A DNA stretch of 64,000 nt from Roseibium sp. (GTDB lineage Bacteria > Pseudomonadota > Alphaproteobacteria > Rhizobiales > Stappiaceae), in the NCBI GenBank assembly GCA_017643215.1, contig JAEPNV010000007.1, positions 62,001 to 126,000 on the forward strand. The letters run 5' to 3'. Of the stretch, positions 1 to 8,511 are shown one piece after another (position 1 is the stretch's first letter; every line of letters starts with the position of its first letter). The notes beneath the pieces were generated by a model. That model made no database searches. It was not told where the DNA came from and was given only the letters and a program-made list of their open reading frames with translations. A program made the translations under genes and the position numbers.

Positions 1-768
1 GACAAGCATCGCGTTCGCGTTCAGCCGCGGCGATAGGTACAAAACGCCAAACGCAGCCGCTGGGGCGAAAACGGCAAGTGCGATGGCGGTTTTCGATTCA
101 CTTGCGACGAGAACAATCACTGCGATTGCTGAAACCGCCACAGCGGAAAACCGAATCCACGTTCCGCGGTTGCCAATATGGGCCAGCGCTACAATGAGAG
201 CACATGCGGCCGCCCCACCCAGCGTGTTTTTGTAAGGGTAGATCCCTTGATGTCCGATCGAACCGGGCGGACGCATGACCACGAAAAGGAGGTTGATCGC
301 CATCGCGACGGCAAAGACCCATAAAATGTTCCGGAAAATCTTCAACGGATCGCCTGACATGGCGATCGATAGGGCCAGGAGTGCACATAAGACGCTCTGG
401 TAGGTCGCGAGCATGAAGGACCGGGCTGGCGCGGGCGACCAGGTGGCCGACACAAGTGCGAAACACAGAAACGCGACCAACGGAACCAGAACGGGCAACA
501 ACGCTTGCCACCGGCGCGGGTACACGATCGTTGAAAGAAACGCTAGCGAGACGAACAGAACCGGGATGAGCAACTGCGCCAGCAAGGTGGACTTTTCGAT
601 TTGATCGGCGCCGCCAAGACCGGAATCCGTCACCGGCTGGAGATTGATCAGCGGATCAATCACAAGCGAATAAGCGATTACAACGGCCGGAACGAGTGCG
701 GCATACTGGCGGACAACCGTTTCGAAAGTGGCACCTGAAGCCGATGCATCGCTGGCAATCGCCGTCAT
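1..768 (-). CDS. O-antigen ligase / ExoQ-like polysaccharide polymerase (partial)
   Basis: Integral membrane protein that probably polymerises or ligates polysaccharide repeat units at the inner membrane. I read 256 codons from ATG 768 without a stop to the window edge, so the C-terminus is missing. Several hydrophobic segments are visible (about residues 25-45, 65-90, 95-115, 145-165), followed by the stretch HQGIYPYKNTLGG, which resembles the conserved 'G.y.hKN.lg' segment of the Wzy/WaaL/ExoQ superfamily. A GAGGTG ribosome site lies 5 nt upstream of the ATG. It follows the Wzz/GumC-like gene after 65 bp, a usual pairing of polymerase with chain-length regulator. Polymerase versus ligase cannot be decided from a fragment. 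Confidence 0.75.
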   Translation of the reverse strand, partial: MTAIASDASASGATFETVVRQYAALVPAVVIAYSLVIDPLINLQPVTDSGLGGADQIEKSTLLAQLLIPVLFVSLAFLSTIVYPRRWQALLPVLVPLVAFLCFALVSATWSPAPARSFMLATYQSVLCALLALSIAMSGDPLKIFRNILWVFAVAMAINLLFVVMRPPGSIGHQGIYPYKNTLGGAAACALIVALAHIGNRGTWIRFSAVAVSAIAVIVLVASESKTAIALAVFAPAAAFGVLYLSPRLNANAMLV

Positions 769-833
769 GCCACACCTCTAGATCCGCAACGCAAGGTGAG
801 TGGCCGCACAAAGGGCCTGTGCAATCGTCCAGG

Positions 834-2369
834 TCATCGGTAGATCGTCCTGTATCGGTTGCCCGAAGAACGGGCATCTGCATGGGCCCGGTAAGGCGGT
901 TTGGATGGCGCCGGCTGCCCTGCTCCCAAAAGGTGCCGCGTCCAGACAATCGTCACCCCGAGGATGAGACCCAGAACCGCCGCAGCGGGCAACAGCAGTT
1001 TCACCACCGGCTGGCTGGGCCGTGTCGCGGGATAGGCCTCCGAGATCTTTCGCGCCGTGCTCTTGGGGATACCGATCTGTTCTGTCGCTTCCTTCGAGCG
1101 CGTGAGAAAAGACTGGTAGACCGACTGGGTCGCTTCGGCCTCACGCTGCAATTCCTGTAGTTGGACGGAATTCTCGTTCGAGTTGGCCATGCGCTCTTGC
1201 AAACGGGCAACTTCATCGGACAAGGAACGCGTGTTTTCGACGGCGGTGTCGTACTCAACCTGAAGACGGGCCAGAATTCTGGAGAACTCGACATCGATCG
1301 AATTCTGCAAGGCGATCTTCCGCTCCCGGAGCTCGATCAGGCGTGGGTGTCCGGGCATGAGGGATGACGAAAGCGCTGCTTCTGCCGATTCAACTGATGC
1401 ATAATTCGTCTGCAACTGCGTCATGACCTGCGACTGCGGTCCGCCGTTCACCGGCCCAAATTGGGCCGCGCCAAGCGCGCCTGCAGTTTTGACCTGATTG
1501 AGCGTGGCAAGGGCCTCTTTTTCGCGGCCCTGCGACTGGCTGAGCTGTTCGTTGAGATCTTGCAGTTGTTGCTCGACCACCAGAACATTTTGGGTGCCAA
1601 TGAGATCGTTGACGCGGCGATAATCTTCGACGCGGCGGGCCGCCAGACGGGCATTTTCCGACAACTCGTCCAACCGGGACCGGAGGCTTTGGGCCGCTTC
1701 AAGCGTGGAATCGGCGGCCGCGAGGTTTGATTCCTCGATGTAGATATCGGCAATCCGGTTCGCGAGCCGCGCGGCTTTTGGCGCGCTTTCCGACAGCATC
1801 GAGATTGCGATGACGTAGGTGTTACGCTGCCGCTCGATCCGGAGGCTATCTCTCAAGGTGCTGTTGGCCCGGTCGAACCGGCTCATCGAGTTCCAGTGCT
1901 GCAGCCGCGGACCATAGACTGCGCCCTTGGCTATGGCTTTGAAGATGCCGAACAAAGAAACGCGATCCGAGCCGGCGAATTCGGGATCTTCCGCCAAGTT
2001 TTCTTCGCGAATGAGCCTGCCAATCACTGCCTGTGACTGCATCACCGCAATCTGGCTGTCGAGAAGGAGTGTGTCGGCACCGGCGGCGGATCGGCCCAAT
2101 CCCGTAGGGGAGACTTCATTCTCGACCGTTCGTTTTTGCCGGGGATCAATCAACAGCTCCGCCTTTGCGGCATAGAGCGGTGGGGTGACCCAGACATATA
2201 ACATGGCAAGCAGAACGGCCGCCGCACCACACATGAGAATGACTGGCGTTCCTCTCCGGAAGACGTTGAACAAACGGCGCAACTCGGACCCAACCATCGG
2301 ATCGAATTGCGGTTCGGGTGGAACGGGTCCTGCTCTTTCCGCGTATTTGCGATTGTGATGGAGGTTCAT
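834..2369 (-). CDS. Wzz/GumC-type polysaccharide chain-length and export protein
   Basis: Polysaccharide co-polymerase that controls chain length and export across the envelope. The 511-residue product has an N-terminal cytoplasmic stretch, a first membrane segment at about residues 42-62 (VILMCGAAAVLLAMLYVWV), the Wzz-like beta domain beginning YAAKAELLIDP, a long coiled-coil region (about 215-420), the family segment SVYQSFLTRSKEA near residue 420, and a second membrane segment near residue 460. It lacks the C-terminal BY-kinase domain with Walker motifs found in ExoP/Wzc, so it is the GumC/kinase-less type. Its ATG follows directly on the stop codon of the upstream WecG-type gene, indicating one transcript. 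Confidence 0.88.
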   Translation of the reverse strand: MNLHHNRKYAERAGPVPPEPQFDPMVGSELRRLFNVFRRGTPVILMCGAAAVLLAMLYVWVTPPLYAAKAELLIDPRQKRTVENEVSPTGLGRSAAGADTLLLDSQIAVMQSQAVIGRLIREENLAEDPEFAGSDRVSLFGIFKAIAKGAVYGPRLQHWNSMSRFDRANSTLRDSLRIERQRNTYVIAISMLSESAPKAARLANRIADIYIEESNLAAADSTLEAAQSLRSRLDELSENARLAARRVEDYRRVNDLIGTQNVLVVEQQLQDLNEQLSQSQGREKEALATLNQVKTAGALGAAQFGPVNGGPQSQVMTQLQTNYASVESAEAALSSSLMPGHPRLIELRERKIALQNSIDVEFSRILARLQVEYDTAVENTRSLSDEVARLQERMANSNENSVQLQELQREAEATQSVYQSFLTRSKEATEQIGIPKSTARKISEAYPATRPSQPVVKLLLPAAAVLGLILGVTIVWTRHLLGAGQPAPSKPPYRAHADARSSGNRYRTIYR

Positions 2370-3173
2370 CTAGGCATATCCGACTTCAGCGGTTGTCTCG
2401 GTGCCGGCGTCCGCAAACCGCCGAAGGCCCGTCATTTGAAGGAGGAACAGCAACAGGAAGGAGGTGTTTAGAACCAGATACCGGCGCCAAAGCCGGCCTG
2501 GTTCCTGTGACAACCTGAACAGCCACTCAAGGCCGCGATCCTGCATCCACCGCGGTGCCTGCCGTTTCAAACCGGCGTGAAAATCAAATGCAGCCCCGAC
2601 AGCCAGAAGCGGACGTCCAATCGCGCCGGCGAATTCGTGAACGAACACCTCCTGGCGCGGGCACCCCAATCCGACAAAGACGATTCCCGCCCCGCTGTTT
2701 CGAATTTCCTGCACTATCCTGGCTTTTTCCGCGGGAGGTACTGTTCGAAACTGCGAAGGCGCGCTCCCGGCAACGATCAAGTCCGGGACGGTCTTTCCGA
2801 TACGGGCCAGCAAGGCATCAAGCACGTCCTGCCGGCTGCCATAGAAGTACACCGGCACACCCGCCTCAGCGGCGGCCGCACACACACGCAGCGTGAGATC
2901 GGGTCCATAGACCCGTTCGCGCAATCCGACTCCATAAAGAGCGTTGAGCGCCCACCGGACCGGCTGACCATCTGGTGTGACCAAATCGAAGCCGTTCAAG
3001 CGCCATCGGTGCACCGGATCGAGCACACCGGTCATCACGCCATGGACCGCAAGTGCGGTGACTTTGAGGGGCCGTTTTTCATGCGCGGCGGCAATAACCG
3101 CATCGACCGCAAACGCGTAGTCGAGTGCGTCCACCGACACGCCGAGCACATTGAATTTGCCATGACCCACCAT
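2370..3173 (-). CDS. WecG/TagA/CpsF family glycosyltransferase
   Basis: Transfers an N-acetylmannosamine-type or related sugar onto a lipid-linked acceptor during repeat-unit assembly (family GT26). Family signatures are present: the LVTPDGQPVRW segment, YFYGSR, VFVGLGCPRQE, and the C-terminal APRWMQDRGLEWLFRL block. The reading frame is open for another 27 codons upstream, but ATG 3173 forms a TGATG junction with the stop of the epimerase gene, typical of translational coupling, and gives 267 residues, near the usual length of the family. A hydrophobic stretch near the C-terminus (NTSFLLLFLLQMTG) may help membrane association. The acceptor and donor sugar cannot be read from sequence. Confidence 0.88.
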   Translation of the reverse strand: MVGHGKFNVLGVSVDALDYAFAVDAVIAAAHEKRPLKVTALAVHGVMTGVLDPVHRWRLNGFDLVTPDGQPVRWALNALYGVGLRERVYGPDLTLRVCAAAAEAGVPVYFYGSRQDVLDALLARIGKTVPDLIVAGSAPSQFRTVPPAEKARIVQEIRNSGAGIVFVGLGCPRQEVFVHEFAGAIGRPLLAVGAAFDFHAGLKRQAPRWMQDRGLEWLFRLSQEPGRLWRRYLVLNTSFLLLFLLQMTGLRRFADAGTETTAEVGYA

Positions 3174-4252
3174 CACCCGGCATCCCGCCATTTGTGCCGA
3201 TTGGCCGAGTAGATCTCTTCCAGGATGTCGGTAATCGATCTGTTTGCTGACCAAGCCGGGTAGTCGTTACGGAAACGGCTGGTGTCGGAAACCCACCAAA
3301 TATGATCGCCAATGCGGTTTTGCGGATCGTAGCGCCAGTCAAGCTGCCGCCCTGTGATCCGTTCGCACAGATCGATTGCCTCCAGCATGGAGCAATTGCA
3401 GTCCCGGCCACCACCGATGTTGTAAACCGCCGCCGACGTAGGATTTTGGAAGTAATGCCAAAAGGCCGATACCAGATCCGCACTGTGAATGTTGTCCCGG
3501 ACCTGCTTTCCCTCGTAACCCAGAACCGTGTAGGGACGCTTGGTGGCGCAACACTTGATCAGATAGGCAAGGAAGCCGTGAAGTGCGGCGCCGCTATGGG
3601 ATGGCCCCGTCAAACACCCTCCGCGAAAACAGGCCGTCCGCATGCCAAAGTACCGGCCATACTCCTGGACCAGCACATCCGCGGCCACCTTTGATGCCCC
3701 GAACAAGCTGTGCAGGCACGCGTCGATCGACATTGTCTCATCGATTCCGGACGCGGCAAATCGATGACCGGGATCGAGTTCCCATCGGGCTGTCTGCTCC
3801 ACAAGCGGGAGCTGGTTTGGACGATCACCGTAGACTTTGTTCGTGGAGGTGAAGATAAACGGCGCCTCCGGGCAGTGCTTGCGGCAGGCCTCCAGGAGGT
3901 TCAACGTTCCGTTTGCATTGACGGTGAAGTCGGTCTGAGGATCCTTGGCTGCCCAGTCATGAGATGGTTGAGCTGCGGTGTGAACCACCAGCGCGATTTT
4001 GCCGCCATAGTCTGCAAATACGGCGTTGAGCTCGTCGGCATGCCGAATATCGATGTCGTAGTGGCTGTAGTCTTTGAGCTGCTCTTGGAGGCGTTGTTGG
4101 TTCCAGGCCGTCGAAGCGTCGCTGCCAAAAAAGCGGGCGCGGAAATCATTGTCGATTCCAACAATAAAATAGCCGCGTTCAGCGAAGTATCGCGCGGTTT
4201 CGGAGCCGATCAGGCCGGCCGAGCCTGTTATGAGAACGGTATTCGCTTTCAT
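3173..4252 (-). CDS. NAD-dependent nucleotide-sugar epimerase (extended SDR)
   Basis: Extended short-chain dehydrogenase acting on a nucleotide-diphosphate sugar, probably as a 2- or 4-epimerase. The Rossmann motif GSAGLIGS lies at the N-terminus, followed by [13 protein letters not shown] and [10 protein letters not shown]. The SxxK of the active site is GASKVAADV, where the usual YxxxK tyrosine appears as F (LFGASK), which is unusual. The segments FRGGCLTGP and [14 protein letters not shown] resemble CDP-paratose 2-epimerase homologues. ATG 4252 was chosen; a TTG 21 bases further out lacks a ribosome site. It opens the minus-strand polysaccharide transcript. Substrate assignment is inference. 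Confidence 0.82.
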   Translation of the reverse strand: MKANTVLITGSAGLIGSETARYFAERGYFIVGIDNDFRARFFGSDASTAWNQQRLQEQLKDYSHYDIDIRHADELNAVFADYGGKIALVVHTAAQPSHDWAAKDPQTDFTVNANGTLNLLEACRKHCPEAPFIFTSTNKVYGDRPNQLPLVEQTARWELDPGHRFAASGIDETMSIDACLHSLFGASKVAADVLVQEYGRYFGMRTACFRGGCLTGPSHSGAALHGFLAYLIKCCATKRPYTVLGYEGKQVRDNIHSADLVSAFWHYFQNPTSAAVYNIGGGRDCNCSMLEAIDLCERITGRQLDWRYDPQNRIGDHIWWVSDTSRFRNDYPAWSANRSITDILEEIYSANRHKWRDAG

Positions 4253-4543
4253 ACGATCGATTGATCCCGGCAAAATGGAACCGCATATTGATGTAAAAAT
4301 TACGCTTTTTTTGACAATATATTAATGGTTAATTGTAGTTGAGGCTCGTTAATTCGTTGTTATGGTTAATGGCACAGTCGTGAAAGTCGAAAAATTTCAT
4401 CGTTTACTATTACTTGATTTTTAGATTGCGCACGGAAAGTTTTGGCAGCAATTTCGATCTTTGATTAACCAAGCGATGGCGACGAAACCTGGGTTGATCC
4501 GATCGGATTCGAAAAACTGGGAAAACCGTCCAACGCCGAAACC
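4253..4543. promoter_or_regulatory. AT-rich divergent intergenic region of the polysaccharide locus
   Basis: This stretch separates the divergent epimerase and ATP-grasp genes and is clearly richer in A+T than its surroundings. It contains ATGGTTAAT twice (4325-4333 and 4362-4370), GTTAATT at 4348-4354, and the inverted form ATTAACC at 4464-4470, so it may bind a regulator. A TTGACA hexamer on the plus strand at 4311-4316 could be a -35 element, but I find no convincing -10 at 16-18 bp. No ORF of interest. Confidence 0.4.
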
Positions 4544-5821
4544 ATGGATCATTCAACTATGTCCAGGTCCGGTAAGCAGATTTTACTACTGGGTAATGGG
4601 CGTCAAAGCCTGACAGTCATTCGCTCGCTGGCGCGCGAAGGCTGGGCACCCATTGTGGGCATCAAAGGCGACAAGGACCGCAACGCCCAGGCCCATCTGG
4701 CCCGCGACGTTGCAGGAACCTGGAAACACAGCGATTTTCAGGACAGCGAATTCAAGAACGAGTTGCTGGCATTTGTTGCCGAAAACAAAGATTGCGCTGC
4801 GATCTATCCTGTAAATGGCGAGGCAGTCCGGTGCATGAACGCGCTTCGCGATATGTTGCCGCACGATATGCCACTGGTATTGCCCAATGAAGCAGCAGTG
4901 ACAGCTTGTTTCGACAAAGATGCGATGCACAAACTCTGCCAGAAGATTGGGGTCCCAATCGCCGCTTATCGCATCGCGCATGGCCGTACCGAATTGTTGT
5001 CTGCCTGCAACACTATTGGCCAGCCGTGTGTGGTCAAACCTCTTGATCAGGCGGACCTGGTGTTTGGCGTCAAAGCCGCCATAGTTTCTGACGAGGCAAC
5101 ACTGTCGGGCTGGCTGCAAGATAGCCGGCTCGATGGCCAGCGTATGATGGTCCAGCAGTATATCGGCCACCCACGCTACAACGCCTATTTCGCAGCCCAA
5201 GACGGCCGCCTGTTGCACGCCGTTGCTGTCTTGATTCATCGAACCGACAGGGTTGACGGCACAGGATTTGCTGTATCGGGACAGACGATTGAACCGCCGC
5301 CAATCCTTCGTGAAGACTGCGAAAAACTGGTTCATTCACTAAATTATACCGGGGTCGGATGTGCACAGTGGCTGATGGACCCAAACTCTGAGGAGCGCAT
5401 TTTTCTCGAACTCAATCCGCGCCTCGGCGGCAACTTCAAAGTTGTTGAAGCGGCAGGAGTGCCTTTGGCTCACACTGCGCTCAAACTGGCGCTTGAGAAA
5501 AAAGTCGTTACTCCGGCTGGTCCATGGACTTACAAGAGACGTGTGCAATACGCATGGACGATTGGAGCGCTCGCCGGATGCCGGTTCGAACTTCAAACAG
5601 GTGCTGTGAACAATCTGACCGCTGCCCGTTTGCTCAGCCTTACGATGTGGGAAGCTCTCACCGCCCAAGCGCACCTGACTTGGAGCTGGCGGGATCCGAT
5701 TCCTACGCTCGCGGAAATGATGCGACCGCTGCGGAAACGACCCACTTTGGACCGGGACAAGGAAGGACTTCGTCTGCTTCGCAACCGCATCCATATTCCC
5801 TCCTCTCGACCCTCGCGCTGA
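4544..5821 (+). CDS. ATP-grasp ligase in polysaccharide locus
   Basis: ATP-grasp enzyme that probably joins a carboxylate (activated as acyl phosphate) to an amine or other nucleophile. The 425-residue product starts with a pre-ATP-grasp fold (ILLLGNGRQSLTVIRSLAREG), then the nucleotide-binding lysine region CVVKPLDQADLVFGVKAA, and the metal-binding ELNPRLGGNFKVVEAAG near residue 290, where E and N bind Mg. The last 100 residues have no recognised domain. An in-frame ATG at 4559 is an alternative start. The stop codon abuts the flippase frame, so the two are co-transcribed. A role in adding an amino acid or amide to the polysaccharide is inferred from position only. Confidence 0.75.
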   Translation: MDHSTMSRSGKQILLLGNGRQSLTVIRSLAREGWAPIVGIKGDKDRNAQAHLARDVAGTWKHSDFQDSEFKNELLAFVAENKDCAAIYPVNGEAVRCMNALRDMLPHDMPLVLPNEAAVTACFDKDAMHKLCQKIGVPIAAYRIAHGRTELLSACNTIGQPCVVKPLDQADLVFGVKAAIVSDEATLSGWLQDSRLDGQRMMVQQYIGHPRYNAYFAAQDGRLLHAVAVLIHRTDRVDGTGFAVSGQTIEPPPILREDCEKLVHSLNYTGVGCAQWLMDPNSEERIFLELNPRLGGNFKVVEAAGVPLAHTALKLALEKKVVTPAGPWTYKRRVQYAWTIGALAGCRFELQTGAVNNLTAARLLSLTMWEALTAQAHLTWSWRDPIPTLAEMMRPLRKRPTLDRDKEGLRLLRNRIHIPSSRPSR

Positions 5822-7141
5822 TTGGCGGCTATTCAGTTGAAGGATGGACACTGGCCGCATGCCAGCATTCGTGACATGCGGGCATTGGTCAGCAGATTAA
5901 CCGGAACCGGCGCGCGTCAGTCACTGATTGCGATAACCGACCAAACCGTTGTCAGCGGCACGCGCTTTGCCGCAACCATATTGATCGGGCGCATCGCCGG
6001 CATGGAAGAACTCGGTCTTTATGCGATCGGGTTCTCCATCATCATCTTGATCAGCACAATCCAGGAAGCGCTATTGATGTCACCGTATTCGGTGCTCGGC
6101 GCGCGCGAAGGTGCCGCAGGCCGGCGGCGGTTTGCCGATAGTATCTTTACCCTTTCCTGCGGCTTGGGCGTTGTTCACATGTGCGCCGCCCTATTCGGTG
6201 CTTTTCTGGCCCCGGCTCTAGGATATGCTGATCAGTTCTACTTTCTCATCGCAATCGCGATCACCGTTCCGTTCGCGCTGCTGCACAACTTTGCCCGGAA
6301 AATGTGTTACGCGCATTTTCGTCTCAGAGATGCGCTTTTCCTCGATACCGGCGTCACGGTCATCCAAATCACCGGTCTGGTCGGGCTCGCTATGACGGCC
6401 TCGCTGTCGGCGGCCACGTCCATCGCCGCAATGGGTGTCGCAAGCGCAGTACCCGGCCTGGTTTGGTTTTACAGCAACCAACATTCTTTCGTTACCAGAT
6501 GGAAAAGGGCTTGGATTCAGTTGCGGCAAAACTGGGCATTCGGGAAATGGATCCTCGGCACGCAACAAATCAGGACGCTGGGCGGTTCGATGATCCTGTG
6601 GTTCATATCAGCGCTATCTGGCGTAGCGGCCGCCGGTGTCTTCGCCGCCTGCTCCATCGTGATCACAGCCGCAAATCCGCTTTTGCTCGGCATGAGTAAC
6701 ATTCTGGAGCCTCGAACCGCAGGAGCATATGTGAATGGAGGACATACGGCGCTGGCGCGGATCGTCCGCAGAACAACAATCGCGTTGGCATATATGCTTG
6801 GAGCTTATGGCGTGGTTGTGTTTTTGGGCGGTACAAACGCAATCACCTGGCTCTATGACGACGAACAATTGCGTGACCAAGCACACATGTTGATGGTCAT
6901 GGCATTCATCGTCTTGCTTCGGGGCCTCATGCTCGCCCCAAGCCTGGGGCTTCGGGCCCTTGGCCGGACCAAATACAACTTCGCGGCCAGCCTGCTAAAC
7001 CTGCTCGTGAGCCTGACGCTTGCGTATCCGCTGATTGTCCAGTTCGGCGCCCTTGGCGGAGCTTACGCCATTTTCGGCGGCGTGATCGCCGGCTCGGCAG
7101 CACGTTTGTGGTTTTTTGCACGGGCGATGAAGAACGGCTAA
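5822..7141 (+). CDS. Wzx-like polysaccharide flippase (MOP/MATE superfamily)
   Basis: Inner-membrane protein likely to flip lipid-linked repeat units or related polysaccharide intermediates. The product has roughly 12-14 hydrophobic segments spread over its length and the superfamily N-terminus pattern (QTVVSGTRFAATILIGRIAGMEELGLYAIGFSI). The start is unsure: TTG 5822 directly follows the upstream stop, TTG 5837 and ATG 5876 are in frame, and the last would still keep the first membrane segment. It is coupled to the ATP-grasp gene and converges on the UDP-glucuronate decarboxylase gene with 15 bp between. Confidence 0.82.
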   Translation: MAAIQLKDGHWPHASIRDMRALVSRLTGTGARQSLIAITDQTVVSGTRFAATILIGRIAGMEELGLYAIGFSIIILISTIQEALLMSPYSVLGAREGAAGRRRFADSIFTLSCGLGVVHMCAALFGAFLAPALGYADQFYFLIAIAITVPFALLHNFARKMCYAHFRLRDALFLDTGVTVIQITGLVGLAMTASLSAATSIAAMGVASAVPGLVWFYSNQHSFVTRWKRAWIQLRQNWAFGKWILGTQQIRTLGGSMILWFISALSGVAAAGVFAACSIVITAANPLLLGMSNILEPRTAGAYVNGGHTALARIVRRTTIALAYMLGAYGVVVFLGGTNAITWLYDDEQLRDQAHMLMVMAFIVLLRGLMLAPSLGLRALGRTKYNFAASLLNLLVSLTLAYPLIVQFGALGGAYAIFGGVIAGSAARLWFFARAMKNG

Positions 7142-7156
7142 TCCCTGACTGTCAAT

Positions 7157-8143
7157 TTAGGCTTCCGCGAGACGTTGCGCATCGACATAGCCAAGTGTTT
7201 CGCGCATGTATGAGATCGTCGGAACAAGCCCCTCCTTCAAGGGAACTTTGGGCATCCAATCCAACAGTTGTTCGGCCCTTGTAATGTCTGGCCGGCGTTG
7301 GCGCGGGTCATCGATCGGCAGCGGCATATGGGTAAAGCCGGACCGCGAACCTGAAATCTCGATAATCCGGTCAGCGAGTTCCCGGATGGTGAACTCGTCC
7401 GGATTTCCAAGGTTGATCGGCCCCTTCACGCTGTAGTCAGATTCCATGAGCGCAATCAGGCCCGATACGAGGTCGTCAACGAAACAAAACGAACGGGTTT
7501 GGTTTCCGTCGCCGTAGAGCGTGATGGGATCGTTCCTAAGGGCCTGTCCAATGAAATTTGTGACGACCCGCCCGTCATTGGGGTGCATCCGCGGCCCGTA
7601 TGTGTTGAATATCCGCGCAACTTTCACCTGAAGTCCGTGTTCGCGGTGATAGTCGAAGAACAGCGTTTCGGCGCAGCGTTTGCCTTCGTCGTAACAAGAT
7701 CGCGGCCCGATCGGATTCACGTTGCCCCAATAGTCTTCTGGTTGCGGATGGACCGTCGGGTCACCATAAACCTCGCTAGTTGACGCCTGGAGGATCGGCA
7801 CTTTCAACCGTTTCGCCAGTCCCAGCATGTTGATGGCGCCGAGTACGGACGTTTTTGTCGTTTGAACCGGATCGTGTTGGTAATGAACGGGCGATGCCGG
7901 ACACGCCAAATTGTAGATCTCATCAACCTCGACATAAAGCGGGAAGCAGATGTCGTGGCGCATGAAATCGAACCTTGGATGCCGATGCAAATGATCGATA
8001 TTGCGCTTTGTTCCGGTGAAAAGATTATCGACACACAAGACTTCATGACCTTGCGCAATCAGGCGATCGCTAAGGTGCGATCCCAGGAAACCGGCTCCGC
8101 CGGTAACAAGGATTCTCTTCCTGCTCTCGTATAAGCGCGCCAT
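7157..8143 (-). CDS. UDP-glucuronate decarboxylase (UDP-xylose synthase type)
   Basis: Converts UDP-glucuronate to UDP-xylose with bound NAD, supplying xylose for glycan synthesis in the cytoplasm. Signatures: [14 protein letters not shown] at the N-terminus, [33 protein letters not shown], the active-site YDEGKR (Tyr and Lys), [19 protein letters not shown], and [10 protein letters not shown]. These are near-diagnostic for the UXS family, and 328 residues matches bacterial single-domain members. A GAGG ribosome site precedes ATG 8143. It is transcribed towards the flippase gene, so it has its own promoter in the gap to 8511. Confidence 0.92.
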   Translation of the reverse strand: MARLYESRKRILVTGGAGFLGSHLSDRLIAQGHEVLCVDNLFTGTKRNIDHLHRHPRFDFMRHDICFPLYVEVDEIYNLACPASPVHYQHDPVQTTKTSVLGAINMLGLAKRLKVPILQASTSEVYGDPTVHPQPEDYWGNVNPIGPRSCYDEGKRCAETLFFDYHREHGLQVKVARIFNTYGPRMHPNDGRVVTNFIGQALRNDPITLYGDGNQTRSFCFVDDLVSGLIALMESDYSVKGPINLGNPDEFTIRELADRIIEISGSRSGFTHMPLPIDDPRQRRPDITRAEQLLDWMPKVPLKEGLVPTISYMRETLGYVDAQRLAEA

Positions 8144-8511
8144 CTGCGGCCCTCAGGAGATTAATGAATTGTTAACGCAAAACTATGGGCTTCGCGGCAC
8201 GGTGAGAACTCAATTCCTTCCAAATGGTTAACAGCGCCGACTTGAAATTCACGCAGCGTAATCAAAACACAAGCCCGAGTTGTCCACCCATCAGAGGGTT
8301 GCAATGATGGGCGCTGGTACCGTGGGCGAATGAACCGCGCATGTTTGGTCAGGATTTTTGGAAGGCCTGCCATTGTCCCCGGATGCATGACACCCAAAAA
8401 GTGCAGCCCAAATCGGTCGTAACGCACCCCGTCATCCAGCAACTTCAACGCGCAGGGCAGATGATCACAGGATGCCGAATGGTTTAATTCTTAGCAGCGG
8501 CGAGACAGGCT
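8144..8511. promoter_or_regulatory. Gap upstream of the UXS gene, with a CtrA-like box
   Basis: This 368-bp gap holds no gene I accept. Just upstream of the UXS start, 8161-8176 reads TTAATGAATTGTTAAC, which fits TTAA-N7-TTAAC, the binding pattern of the alphaproteobacterial cell-cycle regulator CtrA. It would lie about 18 bp from the start codon. A second isolated TTAAC lies near 8227. Function is inference from the pattern alone. Confidence 0.4.

Noticed and set aside
8161-8448. 95-residue minus-strand frame upstream of the UXS gene
   Set aside because: No recognisable family, no good ribosome site, and it overlaps the likely UXS promoter.
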